DNA of 64,000 bases from Sindora glabra (lineage: Eukaryota > Streptophyta > Magnoliopsida > Fabales > Fabaceae). The stretch is from the NCBI GenBank assembly GCA_020226215.1, contig CM035233.1, positions 55,947,751 to 56,011,750 of the forward strand, given 5' to 3'. Position 1 is the first letter of the stretch; each line of letters begins with the position of its first letter. Below the pieces are notes generated by a model. That model worked only from the letters and a program-made list of their open reading frames with translations, was not told the origin of the DNA and did not search any database. Below, in pieces: positions 34,150 through 45,000 of this stretch. Both the position numbers and the translations under genes were made by a program.

Positions 34150-34380
34150 TAATGTGATGAAAGGGGACCCCGTGATCGACTGGGGACGCGGGCCCCCATG
34201 ATTAAAATAGAAAATTTTCTAATTCATTTAACATTAACATATTTTTTTAATTTATACATTTTGTACTTTATATGACTTATTTGGACCTAAAAATTTTTAA
34301 AAATATAAACCTATTTTGTATTTGTTGCCTTTTTTTTTACTTTATATTTAATCTTCATTTAATATATATTTGATTAATTT
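34150..34380. repeat. Dispersed repeat with GC-rich head, partial copy 3
   Basis: The head (34154-34204) has GTGATGAAAGGGGACCCCGT, then GATCGACTGGGGACGCGGG and CCCCCATGATTA. The CCCCCATGATTA end matches copy 2, and the following TTAACATTAACAT and later TATTTGATTAATTTTTT resemble the other copies. It appears truncated. Confidence 0.4.
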
Positions 34381-35259
34381 TTTGAAATTTTATTGTGCAG
34401 TAGAGGAAAAATTTATTTTTCCAAAGTAAGTGCTACGAATCAAAAAGTCGACATTTACAAATTATAATATTGCAATTCACATGTAAAAATAAAAAAATAC
34501 ATTACTTAATAAAATAATTAATTAATTAGGGTAGCGAAATATTAAGTAATAGTTTAGTAAAATTCAACGTGTGATCTCAAATTTTTAAAATTAAATGGTG
34601 CTAAATTTAATAATATGATTTACCATAATTACTTCTAGATGAGTAATTGACATAATTTTCTATAATTACGTATAAGAATATATTTAAAATTATACCATAA
34701 TGACTGATATTTTAGAATGCTCCATTGAATTTTAAATAACAATATAATGAATGGAGTGAATTCAATAATGTGATTTAAGTTAATGAAGAAGAGTAAAATA
34801 TATAATTATTAAATTGTACAACTTATCTTCAAAAGTAGATAATATGATTAATGTAATATGAGAAAATACTAAATCTATAGTAAAAATGTTATGAATCAAT
34901 TAAATAAAAAAATTAGATAAAACACTATATTACAATAATGAAACACTCAATTATCAAAATAATAGCTCCCAGTTCTACATCGAGGGTGTCGCCTTACTCG
35001 TTGCGATCGTTAAGTTAGGGGTTAATGTTGTTCTTCTCCATCGTTATCCTCATTATCGTCTGTATGAGTCAAGCGGGTCTAACTCCTAAAGGGTGGAGAG
35101 TTTAAAGTCCTAAGGGAAGGATTGAAATGGTGGAATAGGGTTTCCCAGTGTGAAAAACCTTTGATGTTGCTGCTCCACGGATCCACCGGCATACTCAGTA
35201 GTGAATGCAAATGAGTCATCAAATAACGCCATTAGAGAACCAGGGATTTATTGAGCTGA
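34381..35259. other. Intergenic sequence leading into the PMD pseudogene
   Basis: AT-rich to about 34960. From 34970 composition rises sharply to that of the degenerate PMD-MULE block; 34980-35259 is probably the 3' part of that locus but has no readable domain. Confidence 0.4.
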
Positions 35260-37664
35260 TTATGATGGTGATAGTGTGAAGAACGATGACTGTGGAGCAT
35301 CATAGGGGTGCTGTGGGGGTAATGTCATGCTGTGAGATGGGCCAGCATCTCCACCTGTGAAGAATTGCGATGATAGGGTATAAGTTGATGGTCCCGTAAC
35401 TCTTATATCAGTATGCATCAATGAAGGGGTGAAAGGGTTAGGGACACCCAATTGCATCGTTAATAGATAAGCATAAGTTATACTTTCATTGTCATTCTCT
35501 TCCTTAAGCAAAATGGGATCCTTAAAAGACATGAAGCCGTGGGATTCTATCACGCCTAGGCTTGAGAATGGGTGGTCTTAGTAATTCATCAGCAGAGTAA
35601 GCAGGCTAGGCAATAGTTATGTCTTGATGCTCTCTTAATACTGCATAGCATGAGGCGATATTCTCGATCCACAATCTCCCTAAATTGACTGTACAGCTGT
35701 CAGCCTACAAAGAAGTACATTTGATATAGTTAATACATATTATATCTTGGAGAAATCATAAAGAGAAGTGTGAACATCGTTGGTTACCACAAATCCTGAA
35801 CCATCGCTAGATGGGTGGATCCATCGTCTGGTATGTTCCAATACCATAACATGTAGTTTGAGTTACAGTAAAGAGCATCTGTCTCTATCTCAATCAACAA
35901 AAGTGTATTGCACCATGCATTTTAAGCACTAATGAATATCAGATGCTCATGCCACTAGTCTTTTGATGTTTTACCCCAAAGCTGCAAGGTATGATAAGAA
36001 CCGAGGTTAAATGGCTCCTATGCGATTGGCTACCTCCTTCCAAATTATCGGAGCATACGATTTGCGTGGTGCCATTCCACAATGTGAAAACAAATGACGG
36101 GAACTAACGTTAGCCATATATCAGGCAATGTGTATTGCGCCATGCATTCCAAGCACTAATGAAAGTGTATTATGTCATACATCGATTAATAAAAGTGTAT
36201 TGCACCATGCATTCCAAGCACTAATGAATATCAGATGCTCATGCCACCAGTTTTTTGATGTTTTACCCCGAAGTTGCAAGGTGTGACAAAAACTAAGGTT
36301 AAATGGCTCCTGTAGGATTGGCTGCCTCTTTCCAAACTGTCAAAACACACGATCTATGTGGTGTCATTCTACAATATGGAAGCAAATGACGAGGACTGAC
36401 GTTAGCCATATATCAAGCGATGTCAAGCAATATCCTAGTATAAGCTGACGTACATCGGGATTGTTATAAGGGCACCAAATAATTTGAAATTACAAAGAAA
36501 TACAATATAACTAAGCATATCACTAGATCTAGCAATGACACTATTTGACATAAAAAAGCAGTGCTTCTAACCTCATCATCCCTTATCTGATCAAGCAATA
36601 CTCTGTACTAGCGTAAAGTCGTCGATGGCGATCAAGGAGGTAGGCCAGTGTTCTTCCACCTACGAGAAACACATATTATGGATTAACTATTCGAGTACTT
36701 TGAGCAGTTGTAATAGATGCAATATGGAATACATGTATGATCCACACCTAAAGCCTAATAGTGGAAGTAAGGGGTAGATGTCTAGCCGAGGATCAGGATA
36801 CGGAGGTCTCGCCAATGCTAGAGTGGGGAAACGATCCCACTCCCATAAATGCAATAAGTGTAGACATCCACAATATTAATCTCATTATATATTTTTAGCA
36901 GTACACAACTCTCTATACAAACATGCTAGGATCGTCAATCCCCAACTGTACTGACCTGCATCTGCAAAGTTTTCTAATAATGGCAGATACATCTGTAGCA
37001 TTCTGTGACCCGAAGTGTCGGGCATAAGGCAACCGCTAATGAGTCACAGGATATAAGCACATGCAAAGCGCTGCGTTTGTTCATTATCGACATCATCTGG
37101 TAAGTGTTCAAAGTTAGCTACTAATTACGTGATGCTTAAGCGCTGGCCTTGCAAATATTCATCAGGCAGTCTCACTCCAAGTAAATATTCGCACACCTCT
37201 GGCCAATCAGGTCCGATTCTACCAGATATAGGGACACCATTACAAGGCAAACCTAACTAGATGGATACATCCTGTAACATAATGGTGCATTCCCCGGCGG
37301 TGGTGTGAAAAGTGTGTGTCTCAGGACGCCATCATTCAACTAGGGTGGACACCATAACTGCATTAAAATCAAAGTGTCCAAACCGGCTGGCGCCGTAAAA
37401 GTCTGCCTGTTGCAGATAAGGCACAATTGCAATTAGTGGATCAAATAGTCGATCTGCGTGGGTGACATGTCATAACTTCAAGATTTAATTTGCCTTTTGC
37501 CATCCATAAAGAAGATAGTTAGGACGTTTACAATTAAACAAGTTCTATTAAGGGAATGGAATTACCTGGTCTTGCCACACGACTTGTGAAATATGCCAGT
37601 ACTATAAGTATAAGAGAGACTTGTTATCAGGCCTAGGGGTCACAACACGACACTGAGTAGCCAT
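35260..37664 (-). pseudogene. Plant mobile domain (PMD) protein pseudogene, MAIN-like / phosphatase 7 long-form type
   Basis: Reading the minus strand from a Met at 37664, MATQCRVVTPRPDNKSLLYL resembles the start of PMD proteins annotated as serine/threonine phosphatase 7 long form homologues. Near 37.1-37.4 kb the core PMD motifs WRPETHTFH, AGECTIMLQDVSI, LGLPCNG and GPDWPEVCEYLLGVRLPDE follow each other. The next parts include RFPTLALARPPYPDPRL, and a final 97-codon open stretch (35260-35553) with LLTMQLGVPNPFTPSL and SSQFFTGGDAGPSHSMTLPP. Several in-frame stops (for example within the first 25 codons, and before WRPETH and after DVSI) and shifts show it is dead. A 292-bp tandem duplication disrupts the middle. 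PMDs act in gene silencing in plants (MAIN, MAIL1) and occur in transposons. It lies just downstream of a MULE transposase on the same strand. Confidence 0.75.
35899..36420. repeat. 292-bp tandem duplication inside the PMD pseudogene
   Basis: AAAAGTGTATTGCACCATGC at 35899 recurs at 36191, and the next 230 bp match closely through GTTAGCCATATATCA. A shorter third piece (about 36131-36163, TGTATTGCGCCATGC and CCAAGCACTAATG) lies at the junction. The duplicated part covers PMD coding sequence such as the PHRSCVLTVWKEAANPTG region, so it postdates or accompanied inactivation. Confidence 0.85.
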
Positions 37665-37849
37665 TACAGTCGAGAGTTATAAACTATATCAAACTACATG
37701 AATTCAATCAAATGCACAATCCTAAATTTATGTAAGTTTTCCATAACAAAATAAGAAAAAATTAACTTAATATAATAAAATAAGCACAATATATTATTTA
37801 GATATAACATGTTATCTAACTTGGGTTAATATGTCAACAAACTAAGCTC

Positions 37850-40461
37850 CAGTTTATCGGCATAACCCACATCTGTATGGTTTTGATGGACTTTTCCTTC
37901 AATCCATTTTGTTTTTGATATGTGTGGATCGGGGACGACTACTAGGACATATCTGCACAGGATTCGAAACAAGCATTAGTCCATTCAATGGGGGCCAGTG
38001 CTCTATACCACCGATTGATCGAAATTCATTGCTATAGGCCTTTAGCATTGTTTCCAATCGTAATACAGGATCGACAAACTATAATGGATCCAACGCAACC
38101 TTCGCGCACGCTACAAATACATGTTGGCAGGGCCAATGCTCTAATTGCAATTCGCCGCAATCACAAGTTTGCTAGCCCAAGCTAACCTTGCATGTTCTTC
38201 CAAACTGTTTCCATGTCGGGTCATACGGCTCTTCCACCTCGAAAGCCAACCTTAGGCAGTCAAAGCGACAGACATGATAGATAGATGCTTTCCGAATATA
38301 ATTGTGAATCTTTTTTTGCATGTCTTCGTTGAACACCTATCCTGCTTGTAACTGTGCTGCGATAGTCTCCACTCTGTTGACAAAGTATACATTTATTTGA
38401 TACAATGTAGCTTTGACCAGCTCGGTGATTAGTAAATGTCTAACCCCTTTAAATATGGTATTGATACACTCGGTCAAGTTTGTTATCATGTGCCCCCATC
38501 ACCGACCTCTTTCATTATAAGCACGGTTCCATTAACTCTTTGGGATATTATCGATCCAATCAACAGCTCTTGGCTACAATTGGCACAGTTCATCCAACTT
38601 ACAATTTACAACATATCGCTCGTATTAATAACTTGTAACAGAGATGCTATCATTGAGTAAATAATAATCATGATAAGCAATGATAATTAAGGATGCTAAT
38701 GTCAGTAATACGCACTAATGCTAGTAAACATCTTCTTTAGCCACATCGTCCTAAAAGTCAAGTTGAGATTGCTGGTGATATGTTGAAGATAGAACACATG
38801 ATACCCATAAAGGGATTGCCACCCTATGCATAGGTTTGCGATGGCAGTCAATATTTCAGGATGCCTATCTGATATCAAGCAAATATCCTGTCTGTCTTTA
38901 ACAACATGCCTTTGAACATTTGACAAGAACCAAGCCCATGTCTCATAGGTTTCTCCCTCTACAATAACAAATGCAAGAGGGACGACCTTTCTATCGCCAT
39001 TCTGTGATGTCGCTGTTAGCAAAACCCCTTTATGCTTCCTATACAAAAAAGTGTCATCCACTTGGACTATCGATTTTAAATGGGTAAACGACTCAATGCA
39101 TGACTTAAAAGTCCAAAATACTCGATGGAATAATGCAACCAGCTCATCTACAGAACTATTTAGAGGGCATTCCCTAGTAACAAGCTCATAGTAAGACCCA
39201 GGATTGAAGTGATGCACTGCTGCCAACCACTGAGATAATATAGAATACAATTTCTTCCAATTCCCAAATGCAAGAGTGATGGCTCACTGTTTACCTTTCC
39301 ACACCTTCTTATAGGATACCGAGTACCAAAAATATCGTAAATTTGCTTAATGACTTCTCGGATAGACACACTTGAATTTTCGATCACCATGGCCACAATG
39401 TATGATGAAATGATATCTGCATCTAATTTTGGATAATCTTGGGAAAGAGACGTAGATACACATATGTGAGACCTATTGTATTTTAATATTTGCCAGTGAT
39501 CCTTTCTCGACCTATGGCATGCCCTAACCCTTCAGTTACAATGTACACCATCGTGAGGACATCGATATTCTTCATATTTGGCCGAAGAGTAATGCACGTA
39601 AAATATGTAGTGAGTTCGAACTAAGTATATCTTCATTGCGCTGCAAAAACATTTTCTGGTTCATATATTGCAAACCTATATATGGCTCTTGATTATCATT
39701 ATATTTGTGTCATTTGAGGCTTCAGGGTAATCATGACTAACAATAGCATCTATATTTAGCCATAAAAAAAGGCCTTAGCCGATTCCATGTACTGCCTTTC
39801 AGGTGTTAGTGGGAGTGTATTAGTGACGTCTTCTTCATCATCATCGTCACCGTAAACATCATCATTACCACCAAACCCTTTAGGAACATTATTACGTGCA
39901 TCTTCATCTTCAAATTAATCCATGATATCCTCTGTTTCCTTCGGGGATGAATGGGAGTGAGATAAGCCATAGTTTTGCTAAAAAAAATATGGCTCTGAAG
40001 CATAATCAACAATACGGTTGTGAAACTGCTGACCATAGTTGATTTGCCTGTTCATTGGTTCTACGATGGCCATGTATGGGTTGTAACATGAGGGTCCTTC
40101 ATTAGCGTTGTTATATTAGCTGATGGATGGTAGCATGTATGGAGCACTCGCCCCAACTAGCTGACTTGCTTCGTTCAAATCAAATCCCACTGTTGTGATA
40201 TGTGCATACACTTTTGGACAGGATAATTGAGTAGGAAATCTCGCATTCACTTCCCACATCCGTTGAATGTCATCATTGCCTTCTAATTCACACGTCTTAT
40301 ACCGTGTCAAATGTCTATATATCAACTCGGTTACGACTTATTTTTTATCAAGTCGTAGCTTTTGCCCAACTATATTTTTTAGCGCATCCAGGTTTATGTC
40401 TTGATCCAGTAGCACTTAAACGCATCGCCTTGATCCGATTCATAAATTTCTCCATTCGCAT
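37850..40461 (-). pseudogene. Mutator-like (MULE/MuDR) transposase pseudogene
   Basis: The minus strand holds the whole architecture in order but broken. The N-terminal part includes MNRIKAMRLSATGSRHKP (about 40.4 kb) and YAHITTVGFDLNEASQLVGA (about 40.2 kb). The DDE core lies in an open 182-codon stretch (38702-39250): QVDDTFLYRKHKGVLL with the first Asp, and ICLISDRHPEIL with the second. The third acidic residue is in HMITNLTECINTIFKG near 38.5 kb. A SWIM zinc finger follows (CDCGELQLEHWPCQHV, 38121-38169), then a zinc-knuckle-like end with RPRSTHIKNKMD and RCGLC near 37.87 kb. Stops and frameshifts between these blocks rule out activity. MULE transposases cut and move DNA flanked by inverted repeats with 9-11 bp target duplications; termini were not found. 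Small plus-strand frames at 37988-38660 and 40304-40621 are antisense shadows. Confidence 0.88.
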
Positions 40462-41690
40462 AAATACAAATATTTTCATCTCTGGAATTCATTCTGATTC
40501 ACACTGTAGTCAGTTTCAAGAGTCATATCCAGAGATAAATTTTGTGATTATTGAAATATGTATCATAATTATAAAGACAACTACAATTAACTGTTACTAC
40601 ATAATTATTCGTAATTATTAAATTATTGTTAATCAATAAATTAATTATTTCACATGTCAATCCTATCTATTTACCTACACATATATTGCTTTTATGCACT
40701 TAAATTTTGTAGATTAACATTTGATTAACTTCCTATAATACTACATTCAGACACATGTGTGAATTTTTTTACCTAGAATACCTTTGAATTTCTTCACTTT
40801 CATAAATTTTTTATGCAGTAGAAAAATTAATTATTTTTAAGTATTATGAAGAGGTAAATTTAAACATACCTGATTATAGATAACTTAGGTCTTTTAGTTT
40901 GTATTTTTCTATTTAATATTAGTAATAATAATGATTCATTTTTTAAAAATATCCATATAAGTAAAAAAGAACACGCCTAAAAATAATAGCTTATAATATA
41001 GGTGATTAAATCAAAACAAATAACCAATGTGATACCTATCATAATTAATATAATAAATTAATTAATAACTTATTACGTTAAAAATTTTATTTTGAAAATT
41101 AAATATTTCACCATTATAATGAATTAATAAAAATTCATAATAGAACTCTAATTATCGTTGTTACAAAAGATAATAGGCAAATGATTCAATCAAAATTTAA
41201 ATAATAATAGTACAAAATCATATGCAATTAAATTTAATTATTAAATTAATAATATTAGTAAATATGTAGTGTTCAACAAACAAAAAAAAACTTAATCATA
41301 TTAATAAAAATATTTATAAAAAATATTTTTATTGTAAGATCAATAAAATAGAAAATATAATTAGTAATAATTAGCTCAAAAATTATCTCATTTTAAGCGA
41401 AAATTATTATATATTTAAATAATATTTAAATACTAAAAAAAATTTAATTATATCTTCATAATACTATTAACAATAGATTGATAATAACTCTAAATATTAT
41501 TTGATATAAATATATATCAAATACTACAAAAATATTTTATTATATCAATAACTTTATATTTATTATTTTTAATTTTATAATATTTTTAATTCAATAATGT
41601 TTAGTAATATTAATAATTTATTTTCAATTATATTACTATCATTACTAAATTATTTTTACTTTTTTTGTCATGTGGCCATTTTTTTTATCA
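40462..41690. other. AT-rich intergenic stretch, no gene seen
   Basis: May contain the upstream end of the MULE, but no inverted terminal repeat matching the 34.9-35.2 kb side was found by eye. Confidence 0.4.
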
Positions 41691-42960
41691 ATAATATACT
41701 CAGATATTTCAATAATAAAATTAATTTAAGTAAAATACTCAATATCTATTCTTGATTAAATTAAGATTTATGATTTGCAGTAAAATTTTAAAGAACTCAA
41801 AGTATAACATTCTTCCTTCAACTAATATTCCTTAGTAATAGTTTATTATTAATGAATCTTACTATTTTTTCAAAAAATATAGGTACCAAATAGACCTTTT
41901 TGAAACCTTAAATTTACATTACTCGGTAGTGTTTGGGTTAAGAATAATATAATTAAAAAGAATAAATAAAAAGATATCACAGAAGGTATATAACCTTGAT
42001 AGATATGTTAATTAATTCATGCTTACTTTGATACATAGCATTAAAATATTAATATCAAGTAAATAGTATTATAAATTACATAAATTATTTTAATTTAAAT
42101 ATCAATGACACAATGGTGATTACTATTAAATAATTGTAAAAATTATGTCATTATTGGATAAAATAAAATTACTAAGATGAACAATATAATAACTACTACA
42201 ATAATAATTATAAGTTAAGCTTTATTTGTATTGTTTTAATTTACTCAGATATAAAATTTAATTTTATTATAAATAAAAATTAGTAACATACTCATATATC
42301 GTAAGAATAAAAAAAATTTAAATAATATAAGCATATTAAAGTAAAGAATATTTCAAGCATTTGGTGTGTTATGATATTATTTTAAAGGTCAATACATTAA
42401 GGATAATATTGTGTTCTTTCAATAATTTCTTCCTTACTTTTAAGCTATCAACCAATATTTTTTTTATTATTTCAAAATTACCTTAACTTATCTGTATAAT
42501 ATTTGTCTTAATTATACAATTATTTATTCTTAATCAAAATAAAATTATATATATTTCAATATCTATTCTTGATTAAATTAAGATTTATGGTATGCAAAAA
42601 TATTTTAAAAGTCTCAATGTATAACAAGGTTCAACTAATATTTCTTAATAATAATTTATTATTAAGGAATCTTACTATTTCTTTCAAATATTTGTAACTA
42701 TTTGGGTTTCTTATTTTCTATTTTAATAATGTCCAACCCACAAGCCTAACAATTAAAATTATAATTATTGACACAACATGCACAATCTAGTTAGATTAGA
42801 AGTATGATAATATACTCAGATATCAAAATAATAAAAAAATTAAATAATATTAGCACATGAAAATAATATGCATAAATATAGTAATAAAAGCACATTAAAG
42901 CAGTATAAATACCATAACAAATAAATTTAATTAATTAATTAATACAAACATAGAAGTAAA
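41691..42960. repeat. Diverged direct repeats spaced about 817 bp
   Basis: A block of about 150 bp starting TCAATATCTATTCTTGATTA at 41739 recurs at 42556, both running through AAGATTTATG, CAACTAATATT and TTTATTATTAA to AATCTTACTATTT. A second shared motif, ATACTCA(G/T)ATAT followed by A-rich DNA, appears near 41696, 42292 and 42812. The region is therefore an old tandem or segmental duplication of AT-rich DNA. Confidence 0.65.
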
Positions 42961-43139
42961 ATACATAATTAAATTAAATAATAATAATATTGCTACAATA
43001 CCTACTAATAATGTCAATTGTAATGAGGGAATACTTGTAAAAAAAATTATACTAGACATATATTATACTTTTATATGATCTGAAAATAATGTATATTACT
43101 TAAACTAACAAATTTAATTTTCTTAAATAATTTTACTTG

Positions 43140-43605
43140 TATAACGCTCCTTAAAAAATGTGACCGTCATTGAAGACTAGATTTTGGATTGGTGATGGAA
43201 AGAATATTTGTTGGGGAAGAAGATATTTTATAAAATGATTGTTAGGAAGTAGGATGTTTTACTATGTGAGTGTGTGAAAAGGTGCTGGGGAGGGGGTTTT
43301 GTAGGGCGTGCGTGTGTCATGAGAGCACAAGGACATGACACGTGGCAGTCAAGGGAAGGGTTTGATGGTCACGGATCACCTGTGCTCGACATGTGGCAGC
43401 TCTGGGACACTGTGACGCACATGCAGGTGATCATAGGCCAGACCTAGCCATGATCAGTCCACAACTGATCAATCCACAACCATGATTAGTTGTGGACTGA
43501 TCATGTGGCCTGACTAACCGTGATCAAGCCTAATCACGTGGCGTTAGGTCAGACCACGTGATCAGTGCCATTGATCACAAGTCAAACTTGGTCGTGATTG
43601 ACTTT
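43140..43605. other. GC-rich island rich in TGATCA/CACGTG and inverted repeats
   Basis: About 460 bp of high GC relative to flanks, with many GATC, ACGTGG and TGTGG words (for example GACACGTGGCAG, AATCACGTGGCG, ACCACGTGATCAG). No open frame extends across it. The words TGATCA and GTGATC also mark the heads of the repeats at 32.46, 33.61 and 34.16 kb, so a relationship is possible but unproven. CACGTG-type words could equally be transcription factor sites. Confidence 0.35.
43434..43511. repeat. 18-bp perfect inverted repeat with outer matching arms
   Basis: CATGATCAGTCCACAACT (43449-43466) and AGTTGTGGACTGATCATG (43488-43505) are perfect reverse complements around a 21-nt loop that itself repeats GATCAATCCACAACCATG. 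Outside them AGGCCA (43434-43439) and TGGCCT (43506-43511) pair as well. Confidence 0.9.
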
Positions 43606-45000
43606 TTTAAAAAAAAATTAAGTAATTATTAAGGCTAACAATAAAAAAGCTTGTTATATATGATGTTATATTATATTATATATAAACATATTAATTATTA
43701 ACTAGATCAACTTAATAAGCTTACGAGTTAAGTCTATAAAAAATAAGTTTAGTCTATTTATTTAAATTAACATATTTATTAACCTTAACATGATCTATTT
43801 AAATAAAGTATTTAAGCTATATAATTATTAAACTTAGACCGATCTAGCCAGTCCAATTAATAAATCAAAAAAATTGATTATTAGTTTAGTTTAAGTCACA
43901 CCATTAAACCAATTTTGCTAATAAATTGATAAAAAATCAATTCAATGAGTATTTTTTAATTAAATCAGTTGAAATATTTTATTATATTAAAGTGGTAAGC
44001 TTTAAAAAAATTATTTATTTAATTATGATATTTTATATAATTTTGAGTCATTTCCTTCCTATTATTATACTTTGATGAAGTATAATATGAATGCATTATT
44101 ATTTTACTTATTAAACATGTATTTTTTTATTATTTTTTATATAAATGTATATTGTTTATATTTTTATATTATAAGTGATTGAACCAATAATCCATTGGTT
44201 GAACTAGACTTTAATCCAGTTTAATATCCAATTCAATTTTAATAACCATGTTAGGCTAAAAATAAGTTAGGTCATAGGCTTCTAATAGGCAGCCTGACCT
44301 ATTTCAACTCTTGGGAATAATACTCTATTTAATGTAAATGTATGCAATTTTGAGTCCAAACATAACAAGAAAATATAACTCTTAAGGTAATATTGAGTAT
44401 TGCTACACTATTAAAGTATGTCCTATTTTACTTTGTGATATTTATCTTTAATCTTGGTATCTTTAAGCAAGGGAACAATATAAATAACCTTCTAAAATAT
44501 TTAATCAATTCAATTAAAAAATAAATAATTATAACTGAATGACTTCGATTTAATAATTTTAGAATTTATCATGTGACTTCAAATTTTAAAACTTTAAAAA
44601 TATTATAGCAAGTACCTTGAAAGATAGGGAAAAGGCATTTAGAGAGAATACAAAATACAAAATAGAGAATAAGGAGGGGTTTTGTTTAAAAGATTAGCAT
44701 GGAGTTCCAATCTCTTCCTTGTTTTTTAGATCAAAATTTCAAAATAAAAATTTATCATATAATATTCCCTTCCTTTTGTTCCTCTTCATTCTATCTCATC
44801 TCCAACATATTTCTTTAAAAAAAAAAAAGAAAAAAAATATAAAACATTCTCTTCAATTTTTTAATTCTGGAGCAATTAAATTTTACTTCCTCCAACTTCA
44901 AAAACTTGAAAATTAAAACCTTTCATTGTACAAATTATTTGCTTAATCAATCATTTTATTGAATTATGTAATTTTTTTATAAACTTTTTAAATAAAAATC
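43606..45000. other. AT-rich intergenic stretch, probable eroded transposon
   Basis: 43620-44310 contains AAGTCTATAAA and TAGGTCATAGGCTTCTAATA-type motifs resembling the interior of the hAT element at 1786-2768, and ends with GACCTATTTCAACTCTT. No clear inverted ends were found. A 65-codon frame at 44719-44916 spans an A-rich run and is not a gene. Confidence 0.35.

Noticed and set aside
37988..38660. Plus-strand open frames of 65 and 74 codons
   Set aside because: They lie antisense to the SWIM finger and the C-terminal half of the MULE transposase, which are recognisable on the minus strand.
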